A stretch of 64,000 bases of DNA from Methylopila sp. M107 (GCF_000384475.1 NZ_ARWB01000001.1:124001-188000), one strand, 5' to 3'. Shown: positions 44,520 through 54,055, numbered from the stretch's first letter. Made by a program: numbers and translations. Notes: generated by a model not told the origin, from the sequence alone.

Positions 44520-44945
44520 TCAGGCCTCGACGATGACCTTCGCCTTCATCATCGGATGCGGCGTGCAGACATAGGAGTATTCGCCCGGCTGCAGGAACTT
44601 CACCGAGTACTTCTCGCCGGTGTTCAGCATCTTGCCCTGCGCCTTCGGGTTGCCCTTCATCGGGCCGCCGCGGAAGTGCACGTTGTGCGCCATGCCGTCT
44701 TTGTTTTCCCAGGTGATGGTGTCGCCGACCTTGACCTTCGCTTCGGTGGTCTGGAACGCCATCTTGTCGATCACGACTTCGGTGCCGCCGCCGGCGCCCG
44801 TGGGATCGACCTCGACCGGAGACGCGGCCGCGTCCTGCGCGATGGCGAAGCTGGGCGCGAGCGTGGCGGCGGCCGCGACCGCGACGCCGGCCAGAACCAT
44901 GCGTCGATCGAGGCGGGCCTCTGCGATGTCGTTGACGGATGTCAT
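44520..44945 (-). CDS. Amicyanin-like blue copper protein
   Basis: A 141-residue cupredoxin with a twin-arginine-type leader (LDRRMVLAGVAVAAAATLAPSFAIAQ). Copper ligands are in AHNVHF (His) and YVCTPHPMM (Cys, His, Met); the CTPHPxM spacing is that of amicyanin, the electron acceptor of methylamine dehydrogenase in methylotrophs. Methylamine dehydrogenase genes are not adjacent, so another periplasmic donor (for example a PQQ enzyme) is possible. The start lies behind GGAGAGGA. Confidence 0.85.
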   Translation of the reverse strand: MTSVNDIAEARLDRRMVLAGVAVAAAATLAPSFAIAQDAAASPVEVDPTGAGGGTEVVIDKMAFQTTEAKVKVGDTITWENKDGMAHNVHFRGGPMKGNPKAQGKMLNTGEKYSVKFLQPGEYSYVCTPHPMMKAKVIVEA

Positions 44946-45397
44946 CGGAAAATCCTCTCCTGATCCGGCGCGAGACGCCGGTACTCCATTCTTGTTTGGT
45001 CGACGGCCGAAGGAGGGGGCGCCCCATCGCGCCCGCTGAGGCGCGCGTGGCAGGCTTCATTCGGCCATCGTGAGCCGTAACTAGCCTTCCGACTACTTGG
45101 CGGCAAGGCGATCACACACATCAGACGCAAATGTGATCAGCCTGTATTTCTAATCGTTCTAGATCGAAAGCAATTTCGCCGGGTTGGAGACTTCTCTTAG
45201 TCTGGCGGGGCTTATCGTTAGACTTTTGTCGCGCAAAGCCGCCGCGCGGTTTATTGCTGCGTTGCGCCGATAACGTGTATCTCCGCCGGCAGGCCTGGAC
45301 TTGGACGTCGGCCGAGCCCTGAGCCGTCGTCCGGGTCGCGCTCGGCCGCGCGCCGGCTTATAGATGTGGGCCGACCGCACGCCGGAGACGCGACCCG
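44946..45397. other. Divergent interval between the cupredoxin gene and xseA
   Basis: 452 bp without a credible gene. The centre (about 45110-45180) is AT-rich with imperfect TTCTAATCG/TTCTAGATCG direct repeats, a likely promoter area for one or both flanking genes. No riboswitch-like or tRNA structure was recognised. Confidence 0.55.
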
Positions 45398-46843
45398 ATG
45401 GCGCCGACCGACCCCGCACTCTCGAACGCGCCCGAAATCTCCGTTTCGGAGCTCAGCCAGTCGCTGAAGCGCATGGTCGAGGACCGCTTCGGCTATGTCC
45501 GGGTGCGCGGCGAGATTTCGGGCTATCGCGGGCCGCATTCCTCCGGACACGCCTATTTCGCGCTGAAGGACGAGGGCGCGAAGATCGACGCTGTGGTCTG
45601 GCGCGGGACCTTCGGCAAGCTGAAGTTCAAGCCGGAGGAGGGCATAGAGGTGATCGCGACCGGTCGCCTCACCACCTATCCGGGCAAATCCGCCTACCAG
45701 ATCGTGGTCGAGGCGCTGGAGCCCGCCGGCGTCGGCGCGCTGCTCGCGCAACTGGAGGAACGCCGCAGGCGGCTTGCGGCCGAGGGCCTGTTCGACGAGG
45801 GCCGCAAGCGGCCGATCCCGTTTCTGCCCGAGACGGTCGGCGTCATCACCTCGCCGACCGGCGCGGTGATTCGCGACATCCTGCATCGCTTGAGCGACCG
45901 CTTTCCGCGCCGGGTGCTGGTCTGGCCGGTGCGCGTGCAGGGCGAGACGGCGGCGGCCGAGGTCACGGCCGCGATCGAGGGGTTCAACGCGCTCAGCCTC
46001 GAGGGGGCGATCCCGCGCCCCGACGTGCTGATCGTGGCGCGCGGCGGCGGCAGCCTCGAGGACCTTTGGGGGTTCAACGACGAGGCGCTGGTGCGCGCGG
46101 CGGCCGCGAGCGCGATTCCGCTGATTTCTGCGGTCGGCCACGAGACCGACACCACGCTGATCGACTTCGCCTCCGACCGCCGCGCGCCGACCCCGACGGC
46201 CGCGGCCGAAATGGCGGTGCCGGTTCGCGCGGACCTGATCGGCGCGGTCGAGGATCGGGGCGGGCGGCTTCGCGCCACGATGGCGCGATCGTTCGAGAAC
46301 CGCCGCGCGGAGCTGCGCTCCGCCGCCCGCGCGCTGCCCTCGCTCGAAGCCCTGCTGCAGGCGCCCCGGCAGCGGCTCGACCACGCGGGCGCTCGGCTCG
46401 CTCCGGCGCTCGGCGCCAACGCGTCGCGCCACCACGCGCGCTTCGCGGCGGCCGCCGCACGGCTGTCGCCGGTCGCGCTGTCGCGGCGGGTGACGAGCGA
46501 GCGCGACAAGATCGCGGGCCTCGCGCCGCGCATGAGCCGCGCGTTCGCCGGACTGATGGAGCGCCGCAGCGAGCGTCTCGCGACCGCCTGGAAGTTGATC
46601 CACAATCTGAGCCATGTCGGCGTGCTCGACCGAGGCTACGCTCTCGTCACGCGTTCGGACGGCGCCTTGATCAGCCGCGCCGCCGCCGTCGCGCATGGTC
46701 AGGCGCTGAGCCTCACCTTCGCGGACGCCACAGTCGCGGCGACCGCGACCGGAACGGCGGCGCCGGCCTCCGAAACGCCGCCCGCCAGATCGCGCGCGAA
46801 ACCGCGCGCCGCGCCGCCGCCGCAGGACGATCTCTTCGGATGA
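45398..46843 (+). CDS. xseA: Exodeoxyribonuclease VII large subunit
   Basis: A 481-residue protein: N-terminal OB fold ([32 protein letters not shown]), central nuclease domain ([63 protein letters not shown]), a long coiled coil and the LxxGYAL(V)T segment near the end. It degrades single-stranded DNA with XseB. Its stop overlaps the start of the patatin-like gene (ATGA). Confidence 0.94.
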   Translation: MAPTDPALSNAPEISVSELSQSLKRMVEDRFGYVRVRGEISGYRGPHSSGHAYFALKDEGAKIDAVVWRGTFGKLKFKPEEGIEVIATGRLTTYPGKSAYQIVVEALEPAGVGALLAQLEERRRRLAAEGLFDEGRKRPIPFLPETVGVITSPTGAVIRDILHRLSDRFPRRVLVWPVRVQGETAAAEVTAAIEGFNALSLEGAIPRPDVLIVARGGGSLEDLWGFNDEALVRAAAASAIPLISAVGHETDTTLIDFASDRRAPTPTAAAEMAVPVRADLIGAVEDRGGRLRATMARSFENRRAELRSAARALPSLEALLQAPRQRLDHAGARLAPALGANASRHHARFAAAAARLSPVALSRRVTSERDKIAGLAPRMSRAFAGLMERRSERLATAWKLIHNLSHVGVLDRGYALVTRSDGALISRAAAVAHGQALSLTFADATVAATATGTAAPASETPPARSRAKPRAAPPPQDDLFG

Positions 46844-47666
46844 GCGGCCCCCGCATCGGTCTTGCGCTCGGCGGCAGCGGCGCGCGCGGGCTCGCCCATC
46901 TCCACGTGCTGGAGGCGTTCGACGAGCTCGGCGTGCGGCCGGTCGCGATCGCGGGCTGCTCGATTGGTTCGATCTACGGCGCGGGATTTGCGGCCGGCCT
47001 TTCCGCGCGGGAGCTCCGCGATCACACGGAAGCGATGCTGCGCCGGCGCGGCGAGATGGCGGCCAAGCTGATGCGCGCGCGGGTCGGGCGGCTGTCCGAC
47101 CTGTTCGGCGCTGGCTCCCGCAACCCGATGCTGCTCGACGCCGAAAGGCTGCTCGGCGAGGTGCTGCCGCAAGCGGTGCCCGAGACGTTCGGGGAGTTGA
47201 AAATCCCGTTCGCCGCGGTCGTCACCGACCTGTTCTCCAAGGCCGAGATCGTGCGCCGCGAGGGGGCGTTGCGGCCGGTGATCGCGGCGTCGGCTGCAAT
47301 TCCCGGCGTGTTCCGGCCGATCGTGCATGACGGGCGCACGCTGATCGACGGCGCGATGACCAATCCGCTGCCATTCGACGCGCTCCCGAGGACGTCGACG
47401 CTGTGATCGCGGTCGACGTCACAGGCGGCCCGGTGGCGCACGATCATCGCTCGCCGAACGTGTTCGAGACAGTGCTCGGCGCGATGCAGATCATGCAGGC
47501 GACGATCGTGGACGCGCGGCTGGAGAAACGGCGCCCGGCGGCGCTGATCCGCCCGCCGGTCGACGGCGTGACGCTCCTCGACTTCTTCCGGTCGGGCCCG
47601 GCGCTGAGCGCGACCGTGGCCGCGAAGGAAGAGACGAAGCGGGCGCTGGAACGGCTGCTGGGCTGA
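46840..47666 (+). pseudogene. Patatin-like phospholipase, frameshifted
   Basis: A RssA-type patatin split by a frameshift. The first part (46840-47406) has the oxyanion loop GGSGARG, the nucleophile GCSIGS and the DGA of the catalytic dyad, then runs NPLPFDALPRTSTL and stops. The expected continuation (PEDVDAVIAVDVTGGPV...) is in the -1 frame from about 47385 to 47666. A missing C in the CTCCCGAG run near 47383-47387 explains it. It could be a mutation or a base-calling error in a C homopolymer; both catalytic residues lie before the shift. Confidence 0.8.
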
Positions 47667-47678
47667 CGTGCTGAGCGG

Positions 47679-47981
47679 TCACTCGTCGGAGAAGTAGCGA
47701 TCGAGATCGCGGCGGCCGTCAAGCACGTCGACAACCTCGAATACGTCGTCAACGTAGCGGAAGAAGATAACGTAGTTGCCGAGCGCGAAGCTTCTGAGGT
47801 CGGGTCGGAATTCCGGTCGTGCGCGGCCGAGCATGCCGGGAAGTCCGGCGAGAGACCGGCATTTTTCGCGAAGCAGGTCCGTCAACTGTTCGGCGGCGCG
47901 TTCGCCGCGCTCGCGGAACACGTATTCCGCAATGTCGTCCAGGCTATCTTGCGCCTGGTCGGCGTAGACGAGCCGGCGCAT
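47679..47981 (-). CDS. parE: ParE/RelE-family toxin
   Basis: A 100-residue toxin with the ParE pattern: VYADQAQDSLDDIAEYVFRERGERAAEQLTDLLREKCRSLAGLPGMLGRARPEFRPDLRSF and the core YVIFFRYVDDVFEVVDVLDGRRD. ParE toxins usually block DNA gyrase; the antitoxin gene lies upstream with its stop overlapping this start by one base (TGATG), the standard arrangement. Confidence 0.87.
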   Translation of the reverse strand: MRRLVYADQAQDSLDDIAEYVFRERGERAAEQLTDLLREKCRSLAGLPGMLGRARPEFRPDLRSFALGNYVIFFRYVDDVFEVVDVLDGRRDLDRYFSDE

Positions 47982-48232
47982 CAAGCAGAACGCTTCTCTT
48001 TCTTCAAGGCGTCCAGGCGCCGGCGGACGGAAGCGGCGACCTCCTCGTCCGTATGCGATCCACCGCGTTCGATCGCGCGGTTCAAATGGTCGCGGAGCGC
48101 GTTCAGCTTTTCCTCGCGCTCCTCGACGAGCCGCAGCCCCTCGCGGACGATCTCGCTCGCCGAGCCGTAGCGGCCCTCGCGCACGAGGTTCTCGACGAAT
48201 TCTTCCCAACGCGCGCCGACCGAGACATTCAT
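47981..48232 (-). CDS. parD: ParD-family antitoxin
   Basis: An 83-residue antitoxin. The N-terminus (MNVSVGARWEEFVENLVREGRYGSASEIVREGLRLVEERE) is a ribbon-helix-helix of the ParD type that also represses the operon; the C-terminal half wraps the toxin. It has an excellent GGAGGA ribosome-binding site and lies first in the pair. The 63-bp upstream gap should hold the autoregulated promoter. Confidence 0.87.
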   Translation of the reverse strand: MNVSVGARWEEFVENLVREGRYGSASEIVREGLRLVEEREEKLNALRDHLNRAIERGGSHTDEEVAASVRRRLDALKKEKRSA

Positions 48233-48295
48233 GAGAGATCCTCCACGAATGTCAGTTTATGCGCATTTCTTGTTATTGAAAGAGCGACCGCGATC

Positions 48296-48703
48296 TCACG
48301 GCCTCATACGGACCGTCAGCAGATCCTTCTGGCCGTCCACCTCGCTCATCGCTGCGACGACCTCGTCGGAGACCGTCATCACGACGCGGTCCCGGGCGAC
48401 CCATTCGATGGAGATCGGGCCAAGCGGGACAGGAACGCCGGCAGGCGTTTCGATGCTCGAGAGTGGCTTATGGCGCTGATCGCAGTCGATCGGCTCCTGC
48501 GACGCCTTGTAGACCGCGCCGACCAGAGCGCTCCCGACCGGCCCGACGCGCGGACATTTCATCACGATCGCGACGAGGTCCCTATCCGGCGACGCCGCGC
48601 GCCGCGGGAGACTGTCTTCGCCCTGCGAGCAGGCGGCGAGCGTCGCGGCGGCTGCGAGCGCCGCGACGCGCAGAGCGTGCAGGTTGAGCGCGTCCTGGCG
48701 CAT
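48296..48703 (-). CDS. Small lipoprotein
   Basis: A 135-residue protein with a lipoprotein signal: RVAALAAAATLAACSQ, lipobox LAAC with Cys25. The mature part has a pair of further cysteines (VMKCPRVG and PIDCDQ) and a strand-rich end (GPISIEWVARDRVVMTVSDEVVAAMSEVDG). The function is unknown. It lies 17 bp downstream of the DUF4112 gene on the same strand and may be its operon partner. Confidence 0.72.
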   Translation of the reverse strand: MRQDALNLHALRVAALAAAATLAACSQGEDSLPRRAASPDRDLVAIVMKCPRVGPVGSALVGAVYKASQEPIDCDQRHKPLSSIETPAGVPVPLGPISIEWVARDRVVMTVSDEVVAAMSEVDGQKDLLTVRMRP

Positions 48704-48720
48704 GTCCAGCCGTCGCCGGC

Positions 48721-49134
48721 TCAGCGCGTCTGCCGGCCGGCCCTCTCGAAATGCCGTCGCAGCAGGATGGCGTTGCGGCGGTTCGCCTTGAAGGCGAAGT
48801 CGAACACCGCGCCCGCGACCGGGATCGAACCCACCACCGTGTCGAGCGCGACGTTGCCGACCATCTGGGCGAGCACATGGTTCGGCGCGCCCATGCCGTG
48901 GGCGCGCTTGATCATGTAGGCCGAGACCACGGCGGTCGACAGACCGCCCGCGACCGGGATGATGCCCGCGAGCGAGTCTATCCCGAAGCGCCAGCCGGTC
49001 ATCGGGATGCGCCACTGACTGTCGAGCAGCGTCGCGAGCCGATCGAGATGATCGAGCGTGTCCGCGTGCTGCGACCTTGGCGCGTCTCCGCCATCCATGC
49101 GGCCGGCGAAGCCGGATGCGGCGTGCGCGGTCAT
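48721..49134 (-). CDS. DUF4112 membrane protein
   Basis: A 137-residue protein with the DUF4112 pattern: LDRLATLLDSQWRIPMTGWRFGIDSLAGIIPVAGGLSTAVVSAYMI and MVGNVALDTVVGSIPVAGAVFDFAFKANRRN. Two paired hydrophobic segments suggest a small membrane protein. The start overlaps the stop of the YqaE gene (ATGA), so the two are coupled. Confidence 0.85.
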   Translation of the reverse strand: MTAHAASGFAGRMDGGDAPRSQHADTLDHLDRLATLLDSQWRIPMTGWRFGIDSLAGIIPVAGGLSTAVVSAYMIKRAHGMGAPNHVLAQMVGNVALDTVVGSIPVAGAVFDFAFKANRRNAILLRRHFERAGRQTR

Positions 49135-49292
49135 GGCGTCCTCACGATGACCCAGATGGCGTGGATGATGCCGGGGATGTAGCCCAGCAGCGTCAGCAGG
49201 ATGTTCAGCCAGAACTGCAGGCCGATGCCGACCTGCAGGAACACGCCGAGCGGCGGCAGCAGGATCGCGATCAGGATGCGGAGAACGTCCAT
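49131..49292 (-). CDS. YqaE/Pmp3 family membrane protein
   Basis: A 53-residue protein of the YqaE/Pmp3 (UPF0057) family, beginning MDVLRILIAILLPPLGVF, with LQFWLNILLTLLGYIPGIIHAIWV. These two-helix proteins help keep membrane potential under stress. A GAGGTGACC lies upstream as ribosome-binding site. It is the first gene of a run with the DUF4112 protein and the lipoprotein, and an EcfG-like promoter lies 62 bp upstream. Confidence 0.88.
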   Translation of the reverse strand: MDVLRILIAILLPPLGVFLQVGIGLQFWLNILLTLLGYIPGIIHAIWVIVRTP

Positions 49293-49354
49293 GTAGAGGT
49301 CACCTCTCGAACGGGGTCGGCCCCAGAAACCGGCGGCGCGCCGGCCGTGCGGGT

Positions 49355-49379
49355 AACGCTGTGCTCCCGCAATCGTTCA
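49355..49379 (-). promoter_or_regulatory. EcfG-like stress promoter
   Basis: On the minus strand TGAAC, 16 bases, CGTT matches the alphaproteobacterial general-stress sigma factor consensus GGAAC-N16/17-CGTT except for the first base. It lies 62 bp upstream of the YqaE start and inside the end of the tadA gene. The stress-type genes downstream make it plausible. Confidence 0.4.
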
Positions 49380-49841
49380 TGTGGTGTCGCGCCGTTCGCG
49401 AAAGAAGGCCCTCAGCATCTCCGCCGCCTCGCGCTCGCGAAATCCGGGATAGACCTCCGGCGCATGGTGGCAGGTCGGCTGGTCGTAAAGCCGCGCGCCG
49501 GAAACAACGCCGCCGCCCTTCGGATCCTCCGCCCCGAAGTAGAGCCGACGCAGCCGCGCGAACGAGATCGCGGTCGCGCACATCGGGCAGGGTTCGAGCG
49601 TGACCCACAGGTCGCAGCCGATCAGCCGCTCGGAGCCGATTTCCGCGCAGGCCGCGCGGATCGCCAGAACCTCGGCGTGGGCCGTCGGATCGTTCAGTTC
49701 GCGCGTCCGGTTGCCGGCGGCGGCGATCACCGCGCCGTCGCGGACCACCGCCGCGCCGACCGGCACTTCGCCCCGCGCCGCGGCCGCGCGCGCCTCGGCG
49801 AACGCGATCTCCATCGGCGAAGGCTCAATCGCGCTCGTCAA
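49377..49841 (-). CDS. tadA: tRNA-specific adenosine deaminase
   Basis: A 154-residue cytidine-deaminase-fold enzyme. Zinc and catalytic residues are in HAEVLAI (His, Glu) and [12 protein letters not shown] (two Cys). It probably converts the wobble A of tRNA-Arg to inosine. Further family signs are the NDPTAHAE approach and [16 protein letters not shown]. Divergent from the pseudouridine synthase gene with 31 bp between starts. Confidence 0.9.
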   Translation of the reverse strand: MTSAIEPSPMEIAFAEARAAAARGEVPVGAAVVRDGAVIAAAGNRTRELNDPTAHAEVLAIRAACAEIGSERLIGCDLWVTLEPCPMCATAISFARLRRLYFGAEDPKGGGVVSGARLYDQPTCHHAPEVYPGFREREAAEMLRAFFRERRDTT

Positions 49842-49872
49842 GCTTCGCTCTCCATGCTACTCGCGGCCGACC

Positions 49873-51921
49873 ATGACAGACGACATCGAAACTTCCGACG
49901 CGTCCGGGCCGGACGGCGCATCCGGCGACGCGCAAAAACGCCCCGGCGAACGGCTCGCCAAGGCGATCGCCCGCGCCGGCCTCGGCTCGCGCCGCGAGGC
50001 GGAGGCCTGGATCGAGGCCGGCCGCGTCAAGGTCAACGGCCAGACCGCCTCGACCGCCGCCCTCAACATCCTGCCGAACGACCGCGTCGAGGTCGACGGC
50101 AAGCCGCTGCCGGCGCGCGAGCGCACGCGGCTCTGGCTCTATCACAAGCCGCGCGGCTATGTGACGACCACGCATGACCCGGAAGGCCGCGAGACGGTTT
50201 TCTCCATTCTCCCCAAGGGCATGCCGCGCGTCGTCACGATCGGCCGGCTCGACATCAACACCGAGGGCCTGCTGCTTCTGACCAATGACGGCGGCCTCGC
50301 GCGCGTGCTGGAGTTGCCCGAGACCGGGTGGCTGCGCCGCTACCGCGTGCGCGCCTTCGGCCGCGCCAACCCGGACGCGCTGACGGCGCTCGCCGAGGGG
50401 GTCGAGATCGACGGCTTCGCCTATGGGGCGATCGAGGCCGAGATCGAACGCCAACAGAACGACAATGTCTGGCTGAAGTTCGGCCTGCGCGAAGGCAAGA
50501 ACCGCGAGGTCAAGCGCGTCGCCGAGCATCTCGGGCTCGCGGTCAACCGGCTGATCCGCATCTCGTTCGGGCCGTTCCAGCTCGGCTCGCTGCCCGAGGG
50601 CGGCGTCGAGGAGGTGCGGCCGCGCACGCTGAAGGACCAGCTCGGCAAGCGCCTCGCCGAAGAGGCCGGCTGCGATTTCGAGGGCCCCGCGACCGACTTT
50701 GGCGAAGACGCGCCGCGCGTGACGGGCGGCCGCGGCGGATCTCGCGGCGGCGCGGAAGCTGCGACGCGATCGCGGCTCGCCGACCCCTCGCAGCGCGTCG
50801 GACGTCGGGCCCCGGTCGCAAGGCCGCGCGACGTCGCGACCCCCGCCACGCTGAAGGGCGAGGCCGAAGCGCGTCCCACGAAGACCAAGCGCGAGGCGCC
50901 GATCGCCGATCGCAAGGGGCGCGCCGTCAAGGTGGAGCGCATCGCGCGCGACGCCGCCGACGGCGAGAAGAAGCGCGTCTATCGCCGCGAGGAAGGAACC
51001 GCAGAGCGCTTCGGCGCGGTCGCGCGGCCGGGACGGCCGCCGCGCGCCGGCGGCAAGCCGGGCGAACGGCCGGCGCGTGGCGATTTTGGGGATCGTCCCC
51101 GCCCGCCGCGTGGCGAGCGACCTGATCGCGAGGATCGGCCCCGGCGACCGAGCTTGGGAGACCGTCCGGCGTCCGGCGACCGTCCGGAGCGCAGCGGCTT
51201 CGGGGATCGTCCGCGCCCGCCGCGCGGCGATCGTCCCGACCGCGAGGATCGGCCCCGCCATTCGGGCGCCGGAGAGCGCCCCGCGTTCGGCGACCGTCCG
51301 GCGCGCGCGCCTTACGGCGATCGTCCGGAGCGCGGCGGCTTTTCGGATCGCCCGCGTCCGCCCCGCCGCGACCGCGAAGACGCGCCGGCCGGCGAGTACC
51401 GTCCCCGCTCTCCCGCGCCCCGCAATTCCGAGCCGCGCTGGCGTGACGAGACCGCCTCCGGCGACGCGCGTCCGAGGCCGCCCCGCGGTCCTCGCCCGGA
51501 TCGGCCGGGCGCCGGGCGTCCGCCGCGCCGCGAGCAGTCCGACCGGACAGCCGGCGATCGCCCGGCGACCGGCCGCGATCGGCCCGAGCGCGGCGAACGC
51601 CCCTCTTTTGGCGATCGGCCGCGCGGCCCTCGTCCGCCGCGCGCGGAGGGCGGCCGCGAAGACCGTCCCGCCGGCGGCGCCGGAGCGCGCAAGCCGGGCG
51701 GCAGGCCGTTCGGCGACAAGCCTGCGGGCGGACGCCCCTCGGGCCCCGGAGGCTTCAAGCCGCGCGGGTCCGGCGGCGGAAAGCCGTTCGGCGGCAAGCC
51801 TGGCGGACCCGGCGGCAAGCCGCGCGGGCCGGGCGGCAGACCCGGCGGCAAGCCTTCGGGCGGCAAGCCGGCCGGCGGCGGGGGCAGGGGGCGGCCGGGC
51901 GGTGCGGATCGTCGGCGGTAA
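49873..51921 (+). CDS. RluB-like 23S rRNA pseudouridine synthase with long basic tail
   Basis: A 682-residue protein. Residues about 27-73 form an S4 RNA-binding domain; about 85-265 are the RsuA/RluB catalytic domain with D127 in [18 protein letters not shown] and NREVKRV near the end. From about 290 the chain is Arg/Pro/Gly/Asp-rich with repeated [24 protein letters not shown] units and a final Gly/Lys-rich part ([14 protein letters not shown]). The tail is over half of the protein and probably binds RNA. It overlaps rsmD by 20 bp. Confidence 0.86.
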   Translation: MTDDIETSDASGPDGASGDAQKRPGERLAKAIARAGLGSRREAEAWIEAGRVKVNGQTASTAALNILPNDRVEVDGKPLPARERTRLWLYHKPRGYVTTTHDPEGRETVFSILPKGMPRVVTIGRLDINTEGLLLLTNDGGLARVLELPETGWLRRYRVRAFGRANPDALTALAEGVEIDGFAYGAIEAEIERQQNDNVWLKFGLREGKNREVKRVAEHLGLAVNRLIRISFGPFQLGSLPEGGVEEVRPRTLKDQLGKRLAEEAGCDFEGPATDFGEDAPRVTGGRGGSRGGAEAATRSRLADPSQRVGRRAPVARPRDVATPATLKGEAEARPTKTKREAPIADRKGRAVKVERIARDAADGEKKRVYRREEGTAERFGAVARPGRPPRAGGKPGERPARGDFGDRPRPPRGERPDREDRPRRPSLGDRPASGDRPERSGFGDRPRPPRGDRPDREDRPRHSGAGERPAFGDRPARAPYGDRPERGGFSDRPRPPRRDREDAPAGEYRPRSPAPRNSEPRWRDETASGDARPRPPRGPRPDRPGAGRPPRREQSDRTAGDRPATGRDRPERGERPSFGDRPRGPRPPRAEGGREDRPAGGAGARKPGGRPFGDKPAGGRPSGPGGFKPRGSGGGKPFGGKPGGPGGKPRGPGGRPGGKPSGGKPAGGGGRGRPGGADRRR

Positions 51922-52462
51922 GCACAAGGGCCGCGCGATAAAGGGTCCGGCGACGGACTCGCGCGCGATCCGCCCGACCAGCGACCGGTTGCGCGAGGCG
52001 ATCTTCAACGTGCTCGCCCACGCCTATGGCGACCCGTGCGACGGCGCGCGGGCGCTCGACCTGTTCGCCGGCACCGGCGCGCTCGGGATCGAGGCGATCT
52101 CGCGCGGCGCAAAATTCTGCCTGTTCGTCGACGAGGGGGCGGAGGCCCGCGCCTGCCTTCGCGACAATGTCGAGACCTTCGGGCTCGGCGGCCAGACCAA
52201 GATCTTTCGGCGCGACGCGACAAGGCTCGGGCCTGTGATCGGCCAAGGCCCGTTCGACCTCGTCTTCGCCGACCCGCCTTACGGCAAGGGTCTTGGCGAG
52301 CGCGCCCTGGCTTCGGCCCGCGACGGCCGCTGGCTCGCGCCCGGCGCGCTGGTGGTTTGGGAAGAGGCGGCCGAGGCCGAGATTGTCGCCCCGGAAGGTT
52401 TCGAGGCGCTCGAGACGCGCAACTACGGCGACACGCAGGTGCGGCTCCTGCGGGCGGCCTGA
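51902..52462 (+). CDS. rsmD: 16S rRNA (guanine966-N2)-methyltransferase RsmD
   Basis: A 186-residue methyltransferase from a GTG start ([13 protein letters not shown]). SAM-binding motif [20 protein letters not shown], catalytic DPPYGKG and substrate loop [15 protein letters not shown] are all visible. The start lies within the end of the pseudouridine synthase gene behind a G-rich ribosome-binding stretch, so the two ribosomal RNA modification genes are coupled. Confidence 0.92.
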   Translation: MRIVGGKHKGRAIKGPATDSRAIRPTSDRLREAIFNVLAHAYGDPCDGARALDLFAGTGALGIEAISRGAKFCLFVDEGAEARACLRDNVETFGLGGQTKIFRRDATRLGPVIGQGPFDLVFADPPYGKGLGERALASARDGRWLAPGALVVWEEAAEAEIVAPEGFEALETRNYGDTQVRLLRAA

Positions 52463-52470
52463 CGCCGCCT

Positions 52471-52938
52471 TCAGACCGGGTCGCCGCCCCTGAACCGCAT
52501 GTAGGGCCGCGGCTCGCCGTCGCCGAACAGTATGACGTCGTAGACCTCCGGCGCTCGGCCCGGCATTTCCATGCCGGGCGAGCCGATCGGCATGCCCGGG
52601 ACCGCGAGACCTCCGCGCAAGACGGGGCGCTCCGCCAGCAGCCTTGCGATCGCCTGGGCGGGCACGTGGCCTTCGAGCAGGTAGTCGGACAGGATCGCCG
52701 TGTGGCAGGACCGCATGGCGTTCGGAACGCCGACCTTCGCCTTCAATTCGGCCATGCCGCCGGTCTGGAACACCTTGACGGCGTAGCCCGCGGATTCGAG
52801 GTGGGCGACCCAGCCGTCGCAGCAGTCGCAGGACGGATCCTTGTAGACCTTGATCAGCGTCGCGGGTTCGGCGCGCGCCGCGACGAGCGCGGCGGCGGAG
52901 ATCGCCGTGGCGATCAGGGCTCTTCGGTCGATGTTCAC
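52471..52938 (-). CDS. DUF411 exported metal-binding protein
   Basis: A 155-residue protein with a twin-arginine-type or Sec leader (NIDRRALIATAISAAALVAARA) and the DUF411 domain: KDPSCDCCDGWVAHLESAG, SCHTAILSDYLLEGHVPA and PGMPIGSPGMEMPG. The CxCC, histidine and methionine clusters suit copper binding. Such proteins are often linked to copper or cation resistance. It ends 8 bp after the convergent rsmD. Confidence 0.86.
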   Translation of the reverse strand: MNIDRRALIATAISAAALVAARAEPATLIKVYKDPSCDCCDGWVAHLESAGYAVKVFQTGGMAELKAKVGVPNAMRSCHTAILSDYLLEGHVPAQAIARLLAERPVLRGGLAVPGMPIGSPGMEMPGRAPEVYDVILFGDGEPRPYMRFRGGDPV

Positions 52939-53364
52939 TTGGCTGGACCTCCGAGGACTCGCCGCCGCCGCCCGACCAGCTTTCCGGACGCGACGATCGA
53001 TGGCGCCGCAAGGGACGGCCCATGTTTCGATGGCCGCTTAATGGACGGTCGTCAATCGCCGGCGGGACGCGGAGCGAACGTCGGCGTTCTCGCATGCTGC
53101 GCGGCCGCCCATGCCTATGCGAGCATGCGGTCCGGCCAACATTCAGGAAAAGCGGCGCAGAAAGATCAGTCAGCTCACATTTTCTAATTCCATAAAATCT
53201 ATAGAAATATATTGACGGGGCCGCGGATTCGGCTGAGCATCCGCTCGTTCCGCAATGAGCGCGGGATGGTCCGGCGGGCCGGAAGACGCATCCGACGGGC
53301 CGATCGATTTCCTCATCGGGCGATGGCGGACCCCGCCCGACCCTTGCTTCCAACGAGAGTGCAG
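52939..53364. other. Promoter interval of fae
   Basis: 426 bp. A 7-bp inverted repeat (CTCGCAT...ATGCGAG) lies near 53090-53125. The block 53175-53215 is markedly AT-rich (TTTTCTAATTCC, AAATCTATAGAAATATATTG) and is the likely fae promoter, about 150 bp before the start; the leader between is long enough for regulation. No credible small gene was found. Confidence 0.5.
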
Positions 53365-53877
53365 ATGGCCAAGATCACCAAGACCCTCATCGGCGAATCC
53401 CTGGTCGGCGAGGGCAATGAAGTCGCCCATATCGACCTCATCATCGGGCCGCGCGGCTCGACCGCCGAGACCGCTTTCGTGAACTCGCTGACGAACAACA
53501 AGGACGGCTTCACCTCGCTGCTCGCGGTGCTGGCCCCGAACCTGCTGGCGAAGCCCAACACGATCCTGTTCAACAAGGTGACGATCAAGGACGCCCGTCA
53601 GGCCGTCCAGCTGTTCGGACCCGCGCAGTACGGCGTCGCCAAGGCCGTGGTCGACTCGGTCGCGGACGGCACGATCCCCGAGGACGAAGCCGACGACCTG
53701 TTCATCTCGGTCGGCGTGTTCATCCACTGGGAGGCGAACGACGACGCCAAGATCCAGCAGTACAATTACGAGGCGACCAAGGAGGCTCTTCAGCGCGCGA
53801 TCGCGGGCGAGCCGAAGGCCAGGGACGTCGTGGCGCAGGCCGCGACCGCCAAGCACCCCTTCGCCGCGAACGGCTGA
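53365..53877 (+). CDS. fae: Formaldehyde-activating enzyme
   Basis: A 170-residue enzyme identical in length to typical Fae. It joins formaldehyde to tetrahydromethanopterin, the entry to the H4MPT oxidation route of methylotrophs. The signature is [18 protein letters not shown] with the catalytic histidine; also [23 protein letters not shown] and [24 protein letters not shown] and the end HPFAANG. The start at 53365 follows GAGAG. Confidence 0.95.
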   Translation: MAKITKTLIGESLVGEGNEVAHIDLIIGPRGSTAETAFVNSLTNNKDGFTSLLAVLAPNLLAKPNTILFNKVTIKDARQAVQLFGPAQYGVAKAVVDSVADGTIPEDEADDLFISVGVFIHWEANDDAKIQQYNYEATKEALQRAIAGEPKARDVVAQAATAKHPFAANG

Positions 53878-53906
53878 ACGAACCGGGCGAGCAGCGTCTT
53901 GTCCAC

Positions 53907-54005
53907 GCCGTCATGCCCGGCGGAGCCGGGTGTCCATGACTTGCTAGGAACGTCGTGCGCTACGTCCAAGTCGTGGATGCCCGAGACAAGCTCGGGCATG
54001 ACGGC
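53907..54005. repeat. BIME-like paired dyad, copy 4
   Basis: The outer arms GCCGTCATGCCCG (53907-53919) and CGGGCATGACGGC (53993-54005) pair. The left hairpin is CCCGGC-GGA-GCCGGG, the right one ATGCCCGAG-ACAAG-CTCGGGCAT. The overall layout equals copies 1-3. It lies downstream of fae and could stabilise or end its mRNA. Confidence 0.8.
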
Positions 54006-54055
54006 GAGGTGACCGCATCTCGCGCCGGAAAAAATTTTGCGCTCTGAGGCGGATC

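Noticed and set aside
49825..52008. 727-codon minus-strand frame opposite the pseudouridine synthase
   Set aside because: Ala/Arg-rich mirror of the repeat tail; the plus strand has S4 and catalytic motifs.
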